A DNA stretch of 64,000 nt, taken from Spongilla lacustris. Its lineage: Eukaryota > Porifera > Demospongiae > Spongillida > Spongillidae. Position 1 is the first letter of the stretch. Each line of letters starts with the position of its first letter. The stretch is taken from contig OX442428.1 of assembly GCA_949361645.1 (NCBI GenBank), forward strand, positions 7,910,964 through 7,974,963, read 5' to 3'. This document shows positions 33,301-52,119 of the stretch, in pieces. The notes beneath the pieces are model-generated. The model was not told where the DNA came from and did not search any database. It saw only the letters and a program-made list of their open reading frames with translations. The translations under genes were made by a program, and so were the position numbers.

Positions 33301-36162
33301 CCTCATCCCCAGGCCTTCCACCATATACTCTCTCTGTCTTGACGTTGGACCCTGGTGTTCACACCTTCGTCATCACTGCAGCCAATGACGTGACAGGAAC
33401 CAGTGCAGCCAGCCGTGTGAGCATCACAGTGCCAGGTGAGCACATTTGTACCTGCACACCATGACTTGTTGTGTTGCCTTTAGACATGTTACATTTCTAT
33501 CACTCCATCATGCTGTGATGGTAGCCATAAGACATGTTACATTTCTATCACTCCATCATGCTGTGATGGTAGCCTTAAGACATGTTACATTTCTATCACT
33601 CCATCATGCTGTGATGGTAGCCATAAGACATGTTACATTTCTATCATTCCATCATGCTGTGATGGTTGCCATAAGACATGTCATCATGCTGTGATGGTTG
33701 CCGTAGACAACAGGGTGCTTGTGGTTGCTGGAGCTCCTGAGACCTTTTTTCATAGCACATAATAACATGATTGAAGTATAACTAAGATCTAACACATCAG
33801 CTATAAGTATTATTGTTCACTGTAAACCGTACGCCATGCAGTGACAGATGTTCTACAACTGCAAAGGCAATCTTAAACTTCAACTGATAAACACAACGCC
33901 ATGCAGTTGATGCGGCAGCTAAATGTATGCATTGTTTCAAACACATCGATGTGAAGAAGTGCGTTGACCATCCTTTCTTCCTGTAGCTAGGCATGCAGGT
34001 CTGGGCATACCACTGTACCGTGATTACAGATCGAGGTGTATGTTCTGCAGGGTTCAGCCTGGATAGTGGAGAAATTGATATAGCAACCTCAGTTTGTGTA
34101 TGAGATTTTTGCCGGTAAAAGGGACCTATAACGCAATAATTATCTATAGAAGGAGCTTAAAAGGTGACGTGTACAATTGAAGTGAGCACGAATCAGTTTT
34201 AATAATGGACAGACCAATTTTCAGTTGTAGAGTCCTAAATGTAGGTATCTCCTCGAAATGAAAGAAAATAAAAAGGTTAGGTCTCTTTTTGCGCCAACAA
34301 TCCCACAGATGTGGTTTTTTCAGTACCAGGAAAGCATGCAAAGCTAAACATAGCAGCCAAACAATTGAACTAGGTGTAGGAAGAAAACATTTAATCTGTT
34401 TACACAAATCACTACACTTAATGGAAATGTTTATGGAACTGAACAATAACATTACATGTTTATTGTGTATAGCGAACACTGAATTAAAATCAAAACCATC
34501 ACTCAAATTAACCATTGTAATGAATGTACTACACGTACGTTCTGGACTGTCAAAATTTCCCCTGCATTTTCTGGTATGAACCAGATCAGACCTGATGACG
34601 CTAACGATACAGGATTGGAAGTTATTGCCATTTACAATGAACTTGCGCAAACAAACCCACGTGGGAAGAATCCCGATCCCTCGAAGTCAAGAGTGACTAA
34701 TCCACAATGATCAGTTTTGTGCATGCAATTCATGCAGGCAACATATTATGTGATGTACTGTGTACTTCATATTGGTAAAGCTAATGCATGAATGTGGGGT
34801 ACAGCGTCAAGGAAGTATATTGTTTCAGTGATGGTAAAATTATCTGGTCCACTCACTGGTCAATGAGGTATTGTTTAGAGGTTCAATTTTGGTACCGCGC
34901 GCTGATTTTTGTCACCGCATATAAATTAAGTATTCCAATGCACCCCCCACCCCCCCTCCTAAAGCAAAAACATTAGCTACATGTATGGCCCTGCTTAAAA
35001 GACATGTTAATTGTTTACATTACTATCATTCCTTGGCCCCTGAGTACAAATGGTGGTACATATATATTAAGTTATTTGGGTAATGTATGGTCCATTGGTA
35101 ATGGTCACTGATAATAGATATCATCCCTCCCTCCCTCCCTCCCTCATAGCCTATGTTCAATGTCTCCCCTCTCCTACTGATGTGAGCACTATGGCATGTG
35201 CCTCCAACATTCCACTCTCGGGTGCCCAGTGCTCATTGGACCAGGGACCAGCTGTACCCTGCTCCTTCCCCCTCAACACCTCCACACTACCTCCAGGCAC
35301 ACATAACATCAGGGTCACCTCTAACAAAGATAACATCACCCTTACAAGCAGTGCTACCTTCATCCTCCAAGGTATGGCTGGGGAGGAGGGCTGAAGACAC
35401 CTATGCCTCACCCTATGGTCACATTTTAACCCTGTTTGAGATGTTGCCAAGTTATGGGATAAAGGTGACCCCTTTCCCACCCCCACCCACCCCTTCACAG
35501 GACTACCACCTTTTGCACCGAAGATAGACATTGTACAAGTTGACAAGGGTAACGCCATCTTCATCCATTGGACAGTCAACTCCACACTCCTAAGACCTGT
35601 CTCCTCTTATGAGCTACAAGTCACTGGACCTTCTGCACACAACCAAACCACACCCCTCACAAGCACCTCGTACACTCTCAAAGTGGGTGTGGCACAGGGG
35701 CAAACCTACGTCTTCCAAGTGCGGGCCCTGAACGTGTATGGAACTGGTAACTATAGCGACCCGAGAGCATTAGTGGTGCCTGGGCACCAGATGCCGTGGT
35801 GGGTGTACCTGATCATAGCCCTCCTCCTCCTCCTGGCCCTCCTGCTCTGCTGTGTGCTCTGCTGCTGTCTGCTCTGCTGCTGCTGCAAGAAAGGGAAGAC
35901 ATATGACCCGAGGAAATATGGTAGGTCCCCAGGCCTACCAGTAGATCCTCAAGTCTGCCAGTAGGTCCCTAAGCCTACTGGCAGGTCCCCATGCCTATGG
36001 TCCCCCCTAGATATATAGTCTGGGTATGGGAGGTGTGGTGTGGGGAGGTGAAGAGGTATGGTGTGGGTGTGGCCAAAATTTATACAGCTGCATCTTTTCC
36101 TGTCAAAAGAGGAATATAAGAAGGACATGGAAGCAGAAAATGAAGCCGTGGAGATGAAATAA
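9254..36162 (+). CDS. Modular Ig/FNIII type I membrane receptor, copy 2 (gene span)
   Basis: Spliced model with 32 exons: signal 9254-9323; Ig exons 9397-9663, 9723-10075, 10217-10343 with 10579-10787, and 15724-16017; founder-like module 16947-17066 with 17170-17271; seven BC pairs alternating with seven A exons (17459-35371); FNIII/membrane 35501-35920; tail 36110-36162. Apart from the 10343/10579 junction (phase 2) all junctions are phase 1, and exon lengths repeat exactly (A 222, B 120, C 123 bp), which supports the model. Expected product about 1,750 aa: secretion signal, four Ig-like domains, eight split or single-exon module domains plus seven A modules, FNIII, one Leu/Cys-rich span, tail with YDPRKY. 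Two lesions are seen: a 1-nt deletion in exon 3 and a transposon in the sixth A exon. Inferred role: cell adhesion or recognition. Whether the allele is functional is unknown. Confidence 0.75.
9397..9663 (+). CDS. Receptor exon 2: Ig-like domain 1
   Basis: Acceptor CCCTTAG at 9396, donor G|GTATGC at 9664, 267 bp, phase 1-1. Reads VTPQSSEVTINSSVVLRCEV ... WLFNG ... LTFESFQPANAGFYRCVAS, with the Cys, Trp and AGxYxC pattern of an Ig domain. Confidence 0.85.
9723..10075 (+). CDS. Receptor exon 3: Ig-like domain 2, frameshifted
   Basis: Acceptor at 9722, donor at 10076. The first half reads AQRTYTVQPANFTAY ... FDCMLAS ... YIVWEVLQ; the second half, in another frame, reads FDPQPADDMTHVRCVASNP ... 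SEWASITIS, which supplies the second Ig cysteine. The exon is 353 bp where 354 would keep phase 1-1, so one base is missing, most simply in the C run near 9957-9961. It may be a real null allele or a sequencing error. Confidence 0.75.
10217..10787 (+). CDS. Receptor exons 4-5: Ig-like domain 3
   Basis: Exon 4 (10217-10343) carries the first Ig cysteine (DMVLPCSKTTSN) and ends at a strong GTATGT donor. Exon 5 (10579-10787) completes it with AWRESNST ... NTFACVAYSSGVSQSTAIAS and ends T|GTGAGT. The 235-bp intron splits the domain near the core Trp and holds a 21-bp minisatellite. Confidence 0.8.
10357..10482 (+). repeat. 21-bp intronic minisatellite
   Basis: About six imperfect copies of GTGTGCATGGAGCACCATGG plus one base, in the intron between exons 4 and 5. 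Confidence 0.85.
10788..11481. other. Start of 4.9-kb intron 5
   Basis: Contains short repeats of TTGTGATATACATGTAACT (about 10806-10865) and of GATGACCCATGTTAA-like units (about 11040-11130), and C-rich runs near 11178. No exon was recognised. Confidence 0.5.
11482..15244. repeat. 3.76-kb imperfect palindrome in intron 5
   Basis: Left arm about 11482-13307 and right arm about 13441-15244 are inverted copies with a few substitutions and small indels (for example a 12-bp insertion near 13250 in the left arm). The spacer is about 130 bp, with a further short stem AAAGGTGCT/AGCACCTTT inside it. Frames repeated on both arms (for example 129 codons at 11757-12146 minus and 14590-14979 plus) are the same DNA read twice and match no domain I know. 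Ends read CGGCTCGGAAATAAGC. No target duplication was found. It could be a foldback element or an inverted duplication. Confidence 0.9.
15724..16017 (+). CDS. Receptor exon 6: Ig-like domain 4
   Basis: Acceptor CATTTAG at 15723, donor C|GTGAGT at 16018, 294 bp, phase 1-1. Reads VLTLPLGVPTLTSASWWQNG ... SLVIQNVQPGDSGIYQGAV: Ig core Trp and DSGxYx are present, but the canonical cysteines are replaced (L and Q), so the domain lacks the usual disulfide. Confidence 0.8.
16090..16830. repeat. 29-bp intronic minisatellite
   Basis: About 25 copies of a 29-bp G-rich unit built from GGTGTGGTGAGGGAGGTATG and GTGATATGA. Long minus-strand frames in it (SPHLISPYLPHHTS) are repeat artefacts. Confidence 0.9.
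16947..17271 (+). CDS. Receptor exons 7-8: founder-like module domain
   Basis: Exon 7 (16947-17066, 120 bp) and exon 8 (17170-17271, 102 bp) are both phase 1-1. Together they encode LNISCDNYVNGTHLVVFCSF ... CSINQGTSYICSFP ... YLTVTATDVFGTIATVTLV. The CSxxQGxxxxCSFP motif and the closing beta-rich strand match the single-exon A modules downstream, while the split position matches the B|C split. Likely an older copy of the module. Confidence 0.75.
17300..17458. repeat. Minisatellite of acceptor-like units before exon B copy 1
   Basis: Imperfect repeats of CCTCCTCCCCAGTACTGTCT plus CACCTCCCATCACTAC. Each unit contains a 3' splice-site-like CTCCCCAG. Similar arrays precede every exon B (19783-19945, 22402-22563, 25181-25269, 26795-27030, 29230-29391, 32968-33129). 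Confidence 0.9.
17459..17764 (+). CDS. Module BC copy 1 (exons B 17459-17578, C 17642-17764)
   Basis: B reads AMLACSGTVSANSDVILISC ... ISENGTTLGNG; C reads LPPYTLSVLTLDPGVHTFVI ... SSAASRVSITVP. The 63-bp intron has donor GGTAACAAA and acceptor CATCCCCAG. Phase 1-1. The closing strands look Ig-like/Big-like. Confidence 0.85.
17803..18573 (+). repeat. 48-bp VNTR array
   Basis: About 16 copies of the same 48-bp intronic unit as at 285-1160, in the intron after exon C copy 1; many units carry GATGATAG instead of GATGGTAG. Confidence 0.95.
18574..19368. other. Unique-looking intron sequence, duplicated at about 28076-28880
   Basis: AT-rich intron with no exon seen. It is almost identical to 28076-28880. 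It contains CTCGTACCCAGACC near 19013, a piece resembling the TIR family at 4754. Confidence 0.6.
19369..19519 (+). repeat. (TCCC)n acceptor tract, A copy 1
   Basis: About 150 bp of TCCC ending at the CTCATAG acceptor of exon A. Confidence 0.95.
19524..19745 (+). CDS. Module A copy 1
   Basis: 222 bp, phase 1-1. Reads YVQCLPSPTDVSTTACASN ... CSLDQGPAVPCSFPLN ... TLPPGTHNIRVTSNKDNITL. Five cysteines, probably disulfide-linked, and N-glycosylation sequons (NIT, NTS). Confidence 0.85.
19946..20251 (+). CDS. Module BC copy 2 (B 19946-20065, C 20129-20251)
   Basis: Same splice signals and lengths as copy 1; small differences (NMSENGATLGTG, SHVSITVP). Confidence 0.85.
20288..22057 (+). repeat. 48-bp VNTR array interrupted by a TIR element
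   Basis: About seven 48-bp units at 20288-20627 and about two more at 21970-22057. The array is split by the element at 20628-21969. Confidence 0.9.
20628..21969. mobile_element. Tc1/mariner-like non-autonomous TIR element, copy 1
   Basis: 1342 bp flanked by TA (20626-20627 and 21970-21971); removing it with one TA restores the VNTR unit. Inverted ends read CAGGTCGGACAAC then TTGAGAAGTTCCCC or CCGAGAAGTTCCCC. No transposase frame was found inside. The TA target and CAG start are typical of the Tc1/mariner superfamily. Confidence 0.8.
22142..22363 (+). CDS. Module A copy 2
   Basis: 222 bp, phase 1-1. The preceding pyrimidine tract (22087-22138) is short and interrupted. Confidence 0.85.
22564..22869 (+). 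CDS. Module BC copy 3 (B 22564-22683, C 22747-22869)
   Basis: Same architecture. The intron after C lacks two T near 22878 relative to other copies. Confidence 0.85.
22907..23120 (+). repeat. 48-bp VNTR array, short
   Basis: About four units plus a truncated one. Confidence 0.9.
23121..24550. other. Long intron segment, duplicated at about 33690-35123
   Basis: No exon recognised. Parts resemble 18574-18760, so the two long intron types share ancestry. The near-identical copy downstream shows it is part of the tandem duplication. Confidence 0.6.
24551..24916 (+). repeat. (TCCC)n acceptor tract, A copy 3 (longest)
   Basis: About 365 bp of uninterrupted TCCC ending at the exon A acceptor. Confidence 0.95.
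24921..25142 (+). CDS. Module A copy 3
   Basis: 222 bp, phase 1-1, SNKGNVTL variant; donor AAG|GTATGG. Confidence 0.85.
25270..25564 (+). CDS. Module BC copy 4 (B 25270-25389, C 25442-25564)
   Basis: Exons are as in the other copies. The B-C intron is only 52 bp because of an 11-bp deletion, and splice signals are kept. Confidence 0.85.
25602..26161 (+). repeat. 48-bp VNTR array
   Basis: About twelve units, leading almost directly into the next (TCCC)n tract. Confidence 0.95.
26247..26530 (+). repeat. (TCCC)n acceptor tract, A copy 4
   Basis: About 284 bp, with interruptions (TCTCCC, TCCTCC) near its 3' end. Confidence 0.95.
26535..26756 (+). CDS. Module A copy 4
   Basis: 222 bp, phase 1-1, nearly identical to copy 3. 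Confidence 0.85.
27031..27336 (+). CDS. Module BC copy 5 (B 27031-27150, C 27214-27336)
   Basis: Standard exon lengths; preceded by the longest array of acceptor-like units (26795-27030). Confidence 0.85.
27374..28075 (+). repeat. 48-bp VNTR array with truncated units
   Basis: About 14 full units. Two units are truncated at the same place (GTGCTGTGAAAGACATG near 27604 and 27978), so a block of about 374 bp was itself duplicated within the array. Confidence 0.9.
28881..28966 (+). repeat. (TCCC)n acceptor tract, A copy 5
   Basis: About 85 bp. Confidence 0.95.
28970..29191 (+). CDS. Module A copy 5
   Basis: 222 bp, phase 1-1. The last full codon is CAT (His) instead of CAA (Gln), which changes the base before the donor context from CAAG|GT to CATG|GT. 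Confidence 0.85.
29392..29697 (+). CDS. Module BC copy 6 (B 29392-29511, C 29575-29697)
   Basis: Standard lengths and signals. Confidence 0.85.
29737..31540 (+). repeat. 48-bp VNTR array interrupted by the duplicated TIR element
   Basis: About eight units, split by the element at 30122-31451, with about two units after it. The insertion site matches that at 20628. Confidence 0.9.
30122..31451. mobile_element. Tc1/mariner-like non-autonomous TIR element, copy 2
   Basis: 1330 bp, nearly identical to the copy at 20628-21969, with the same TA sites (30120-30121, 31452-31453) in the same repeat unit. It spread by segmental duplication, not by transposition. It lacks about 12 bp near 30935. Confidence 0.85.
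31678..32929 (+). pseudogene. Module A copy 6, split by a transposon
   Basis: The A exon starts at 31678 and breaks at 31825 in the LPPG codons; it resumes after 32855 and ends at 32929. Counting one copy of the 8-bp target duplication gives exactly 222 bp. Unless the element is spliced out or the exon is skipped, the frame is interrupted. Because neighbouring exons are phase 1-1, skipping this exon would keep the frame. Confidence 0.85.
31826..32847. mobile_element. Foldback DNA transposon inserted in an exon
   Basis: 1022 bp with perfect-length inverted arms of 481 bp (31826-32306 and 32367-32847) around a 60-bp spacer. Ends read GTAATTCC...GGAATTAC. The 8-bp duplication CCTCCAGG lies at 31818-31825 and 32848-32855. 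No ORF. An 8-bp duplication suggests the hAT or P/Merlin groups, which I cannot resolve. Confidence 0.9.
33130..33435 (+). CDS. Module BC copy 7 (B 33130-33249, C 33313-33435)
   Basis: Standard lengths; ILITCQ variant in B. Confidence 0.85.
33475..33690 (+). repeat. 48-bp VNTR array, short
   Basis: About four units, ending with the same truncated unit as at 23100. Confidence 0.9.
33691..35123. other. Intron segment, near-identical copy of 23121-24550
   Basis: No exon seen. Part of the tandem duplication. Confidence 0.6.
35150..35371 (+). CDS. Module A copy 7
   Basis: 222 bp, phase 1-1; its TCCC tract (35124-35146) is the shortest in the gene, about 24 bp. Confidence 0.85.
35501..35920 (+). 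CDS. Receptor FNIII domain and membrane-span exon
   Basis: 420 bp, phase 1-1. FNIII-like region YELQVTG ... YTLKVGVAQGQTYVFQVRAL ... NYSDPRALVVPG, then WWVYLIIALLLLLALLLCC and several more Cys, then KKGKTYDPRKY. The Cys cluster at the inner membrane face is a likely palmitoylation site. Nearly identical to 1954-2373. Confidence 0.85.
36110..36162 (+). CDS. Receptor last exon: cytoplasmic tail
   Basis: Compared with copy 1 (TTGTCAG|AAGAGG), the acceptor AG has mutated to AA here (TGTCAAAAG). An AG three bases downstream (36108-36109) can serve and keeps the frame, dropping one Glu. The tail reads EEYKKDMEAENEAVEMK and stops TAA 36160-36162. Confidence 0.75.
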
Positions 36163-36593
36163 GATATTTTAACCCCTTCCAACACATGAACTCCCAACCT
36201 GTCACATGACCTGTTGTATACTTTTTATTTTCAATTTTGATTGTAATCAATGAAAACTATTATAATTGGCAAGGACTCTAAGGTGGTGGGAGGGGGGAGA
36301 GGCTGAAGGAGTGGGAATGGGGATGAGGGAGGGGAGGGGCATGTTAGGATAGGCAAATCCCACAAACAGGGAAAATATCTTCATGTGCACATAAAGTATC
36401 ATTTGTTGGTCCCATGTGATTGTCTACAGCTTACAGACCTACAAGAGTATACTCCACTGCACACCATCCCAATAACACTCCCTTGAGAGCACACATGTAT
36501 AATTCTGATTCAGCAACACACTTGGGGGGGGAGGGGGGGGGGGTATCAAATGTACTTGGGGGCTGGGGTTATAAAATCCAAGTGCCCTGTGGT
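36163..36593. other. Spacer between convergent genes
   Basis: 431 bp between the receptor stop and the hydrolase stop. It contains purine-rich and G-rich stretches (for example 36526-36543). The part from about 36460 is repeated near 59130. Confidence 0.5.
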
Positions 36594-48580
<11,987 letters not shown>

Positions 48581-49674
48581 GGCGCCCCAGTTCTATAGTT
48601 ACCCTCCAGCCTACAACATGCAAGCCTTCATTTAGGCGACAGCATCTATTTATATTATTCGGCTGTTCGAGTCCCTAACCTTGGGCACTGGTTAATTATT
48701 ACATTTTGATGATTCTAAGAAGCAATTAGGAACACTTGTACGATTATCAATGGTAAAAACTAAAGAGGCTTTCACTGTTATGTGCATGTACTTGGATTCT
48801 CACTTGGAACCTATGTTGCCGCGGTTATATACATATAATACCGCATTGCAAAACCAAGCGGGTTGCGCAATTTCCCGTACGCATGCGCACAAGTAAATGT
48901 ATTGCTAACTGCATGAGGTTAAAGATCGAGTGCGCGTGTAAATACAGCGCAATGCGTCATTCGTTGACGCACGCGCAGCGCCGGAGGATTCTTTTGTTGA
49001 GGGTATAAAAGGAGCTTGCCTGGAAAAAGGTTTTTCCCCGTGTCACGTGATACACAGCTAGTTCCCTTTGGGTGTGCGACGAGAGAGCCTCAGGGGGGTC
49101 TTCGATAAACACATAACATTGCATTAGGGACACATAACATTGTAAGGGGTAGGGTTACATGTATATGTCCTCAAAGGATATGGAGGACCGTCGGATTACC
49201 GTATACCTTCGAAGGCTTGGCTTCGCGTTGGAACTATGTTACTACCGGTACACGTACGCTCCGTAGCAATGATGAATGATCTCGTAGCAGCCCAGGGCTA
49301 TGAGCTGTCTTTATGGTAAGTTTAAGCGTACGTACCGCTAGTAAAAAATAAAAATAATAAGTCACGCGACCATTGACAAAGCCACGGCAATAATGTTTAT
49401 ATCATACTAGTACGTCAAAATGCTGTTCAAAGGTTGTTGTTTGCCACTAAGATGAAGTGCCATATTACATTTCAAGGACATACATGTAGAGACTGACATT
49501 ACTCATGCCAGGTAATGATATGATAGCACATACCAGTACTCTAGTAGTGCAACTAGGCTACCATAAATGCTTATTAGTAGATGTGGCAACAGATCAGAGG
49601 AGAAAATGAATGGTGATCCTCAACGTGCACCTTGTTTATGTGGACCATGCATAGTGTCATAGCCACCTGATTTC

Positions 49675-49676
<2 letters not shown>
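48581..49676. promoter_or_regulatory. Upstream region of the hydrolase gene, with a plus-strand TATA-like segment
   Basis: Holds the hydrolase 5' flank. On the plus strand, TATAAAAGG at about 49002-49010 follows GTTAAAGATCGAGTGCGCGT (about 48918) and precedes CTTGCCTGGAAAA. About 230 bp downstream, an ATG at 49236 opens 26 codons (MLLPVHVRSVAMMNDLVAAQ...) ending at TG|GTAAGT (49316). This could be a first exon of an unseen plus-strand gene; low support. Confidence 0.3.
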
Positions 49677-49764
<88 letters not shown>

Positions 49765-49773
49765 CACACACAT
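49677..49773. repeat. (CA)n microsatellite
   Basis: About 95 bp of CA. Confidence 0.95.
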
Positions 49774-49885
49774 ACACACACAAACACACACCATATACAT
49801 GTATTAGCAAGATTGGCATATATGTAGTCAGTCTTTTGTAATGTAGCAGTTCTGAAAAGAACTGTTTTTTATTACTGAGTACTAT

Positions 49886-50798
49886 GGTCCACAGGGGTGT
49901 GGACCATAGTACACAGGGTGTGGACCATAGTACACAGGGGTGTGGACCGTAGTACACAGAGGTGTGGACCATAGTACACAGGGGTGTGGACCATAGTACA
50001 CAGGGGTGTGGACCATAGTACACAGGGGTGTGGACCATAGTACACAGGGGTGTGGACCGTAGTACACAGAGGTGTGGACCGTAGTACACAGGGGTGTGGA
50101 CCGTAGTACACAGGGGTGTGGACCGTAGTACACAGGGGTGTGGACCATAGTACACAGGGTGTGGACCATAGTACACAGGGTGTGGACCATAGTACACAGG
50201 GGTGTGGACCATAGTACACAGGGGTGTGGACCATAGTACACAGGGGTGTGGACCATAGTACACAGGGGTGTGGACCATAGTACACAGGGGTGTGGACCAT
50301 AGTACACAGGGGTGTGGACCATAGTACACAGAGGTGTGGACCATAGTACACAGGGGTGTGGACCATAGTACACAGGGTGTGGACCATAGTACACAGGGGT
50401 GTGGACCATAGTACACAGGGGTGTGGACCATAGTACACAGGGGTGTGGACCATAGTACACAGGGGTGTGGACCATAGTACACAGGGGTGGGGTGGGGGAG
50501 GGGGATTGGTCGACCCCCATATGCCCTCTCCAAGGCCTGGGTGGACTTCTCCTCTCCCCTCACCCTCTCCTCCTCCATAGTACACAGGGGTGTGGACCAT
50601 AGTACACAGGGGTGTGGATCGTAGTACTCAGGGGTGTGGATCGTAGTACTCAGGGGTGTGGACCATAGTACACAGGGGTGTGGACCGTAGTACACAGGGG
50701 TGTGGACCATAGTACACAGGGGTGTGGACCATAGTACTCAGGGGTGTGGACCATAGTACACAGGGGTGTGGACCATAGTACAAAGAGGTGTGGACCAT
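49886..50798. repeat. 22-bp minisatellite
   Basis: About 38 copies of GTGTGGACCATAGTACACAG plus two or three G, interrupted once (about 50490-50575) by unrelated sequence. The long minus-strand frames (VHTPVYYGPHPCVLW) are repeat artefacts. Confidence 0.95.
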
Positions 50799-50876
50799 AA
50801 GATCCCTATTGTGTACAAGGTCTCCTATATCTACATGGTTCAGATAATCATTACACTTGATGGCTGTTACCATACC

Positions 50877-51300
50877 ACTACTATTACCCCTACTCCTCCC
50901 CTAGTGGTAGGTAAGGGGAACAGTAGGGGTAGTAAGGAGTTGGTGTAATAGTAGATAAAGGGAGTAAGGGGAAGAGTAGGGGTGGTGATAGGTAACCCCT
51001 ACTCTTCTCTACCCCTACTCCTCCCCTTACCTACTATTGCCCTTAGTAGTAGATAAGGGGAACAGTAGGGGTAGTGATAGGTAAGGGGAGGAGTAGGTGT
51101 AGGGAAGAGTAGGACTATTACACCAACTCCTCCCCTTACTCCCCCTACTGTTCCCCTACCTACCACTAGGGGAGGAGTAGGGGTAATAGTAGGCTAGGTG
51201 AAGAATAGGGGTAGTGGTAGGTAAGGGGAGGAGTAGGGGTAAGGGGAGAAGTAGGAGTAGGGGTAAGGGGAGAAGTAGGAGTAGTGGTTGTAAGGGGAGG
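50877..51300. repeat. Hairpin-rich inverted repeat block
   Basis: 50877-50955 and about 51108-51195 are inverted copies (about 80-bp arms, start CTACTATTACCCCTACTCCT). The region between and after consists of further alternating GGGGTAAGGGG and CCCCTACTCC stretches that can pair with either arm. Confidence 0.8.
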
Positions 51301-52119
51301 AGATACTGCTTTGACCATATACATACGTACCACAGTTGTCCAGTAACGAAGTTCAGTGGTGTAATGCTGGTACCAGGTGCGTCACAGTAAGTTGCGCGAT
51401 CAAGTATGGCATTCAAGAAGATGGAGCGGACCGTGTGGCAAGAGTAGCCTCTTTTTGGTATCGGTATCAAGCTTCCCTTTCCTTTGCTCTGAGGCAAAAG
51501 TGGCTTCAAGAGTCAGTCTCTGACAGTCTGCCTGACCGTCGCCATTCTCAATCATAAACACGTGTTATTCGATTTTAATAGTCGTGAAAATTAGTTATTG
51601 CTGCCAGGATGTAAGAATTTACAGCAGTACGTTACGTAGTAAGGGTAATATGAAGGAGTTTGAGAGGTTTATAGACACCCCATGTTTCACAACGCTAGAC
51701 AGACGCCATTTTTAGCCCATTAATTTGGCCGCATGGCCGGCTGACCGTTTTCCAGGCAAGCGCTTTTTATACGCGCACTCGATCTTTAACCACAGTATAA
51801 CACTGCTTCGAATGCTCTGCCGGCTATACATAAATGCCACGCACGTACCATACATATATAGTACGGTGACCCTTATGTACATAACGCTGTTTTGAGGCCG
51901 TTGTCGGAGCAGATTTTGTCCCCCCGGATATAATCAATCTGCTAGCGGCGGATTCTGTCAGAGATACTAATAGAGCAATTGGAGTGGGGGGGGGGGGGGG
52001 GGGGGGGGGAGGGTCTGACACGAGTCACGTACATTGTAAACTAAATCATCTCAAAAGGTTTAGCAAGCTCTGAATGATGCTTAATGGTTGTTATGCAATT
52101 GTGTGCTTGTTATTTTGCG
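51301..52119. other. Spacer with a TATA-like segment and an unassigned minus-strand frame
   Basis: A minus-strand ATG at 51545 opens MATVRQTVRD, hits TGA, then stays open (LLKPLLPQSKGKGSLIPIPK...) to a possible GTACGT donor near 51326. I do not recognise it. At about 51797-51745 (minus) GTTAAAGATCGAGTGCGCGT, TATAAAAAG and CTTGCCTGGAAAA repeat the segment at 48918-49025 in inverse orientation. A G run spans about 51986-52010. Confidence 0.35.

Noticed and set aside
49574..50710. 378-codon minus-strand frame
   Set aside because: Translation of a 22-bp minisatellite joined to a (CA)n tract.
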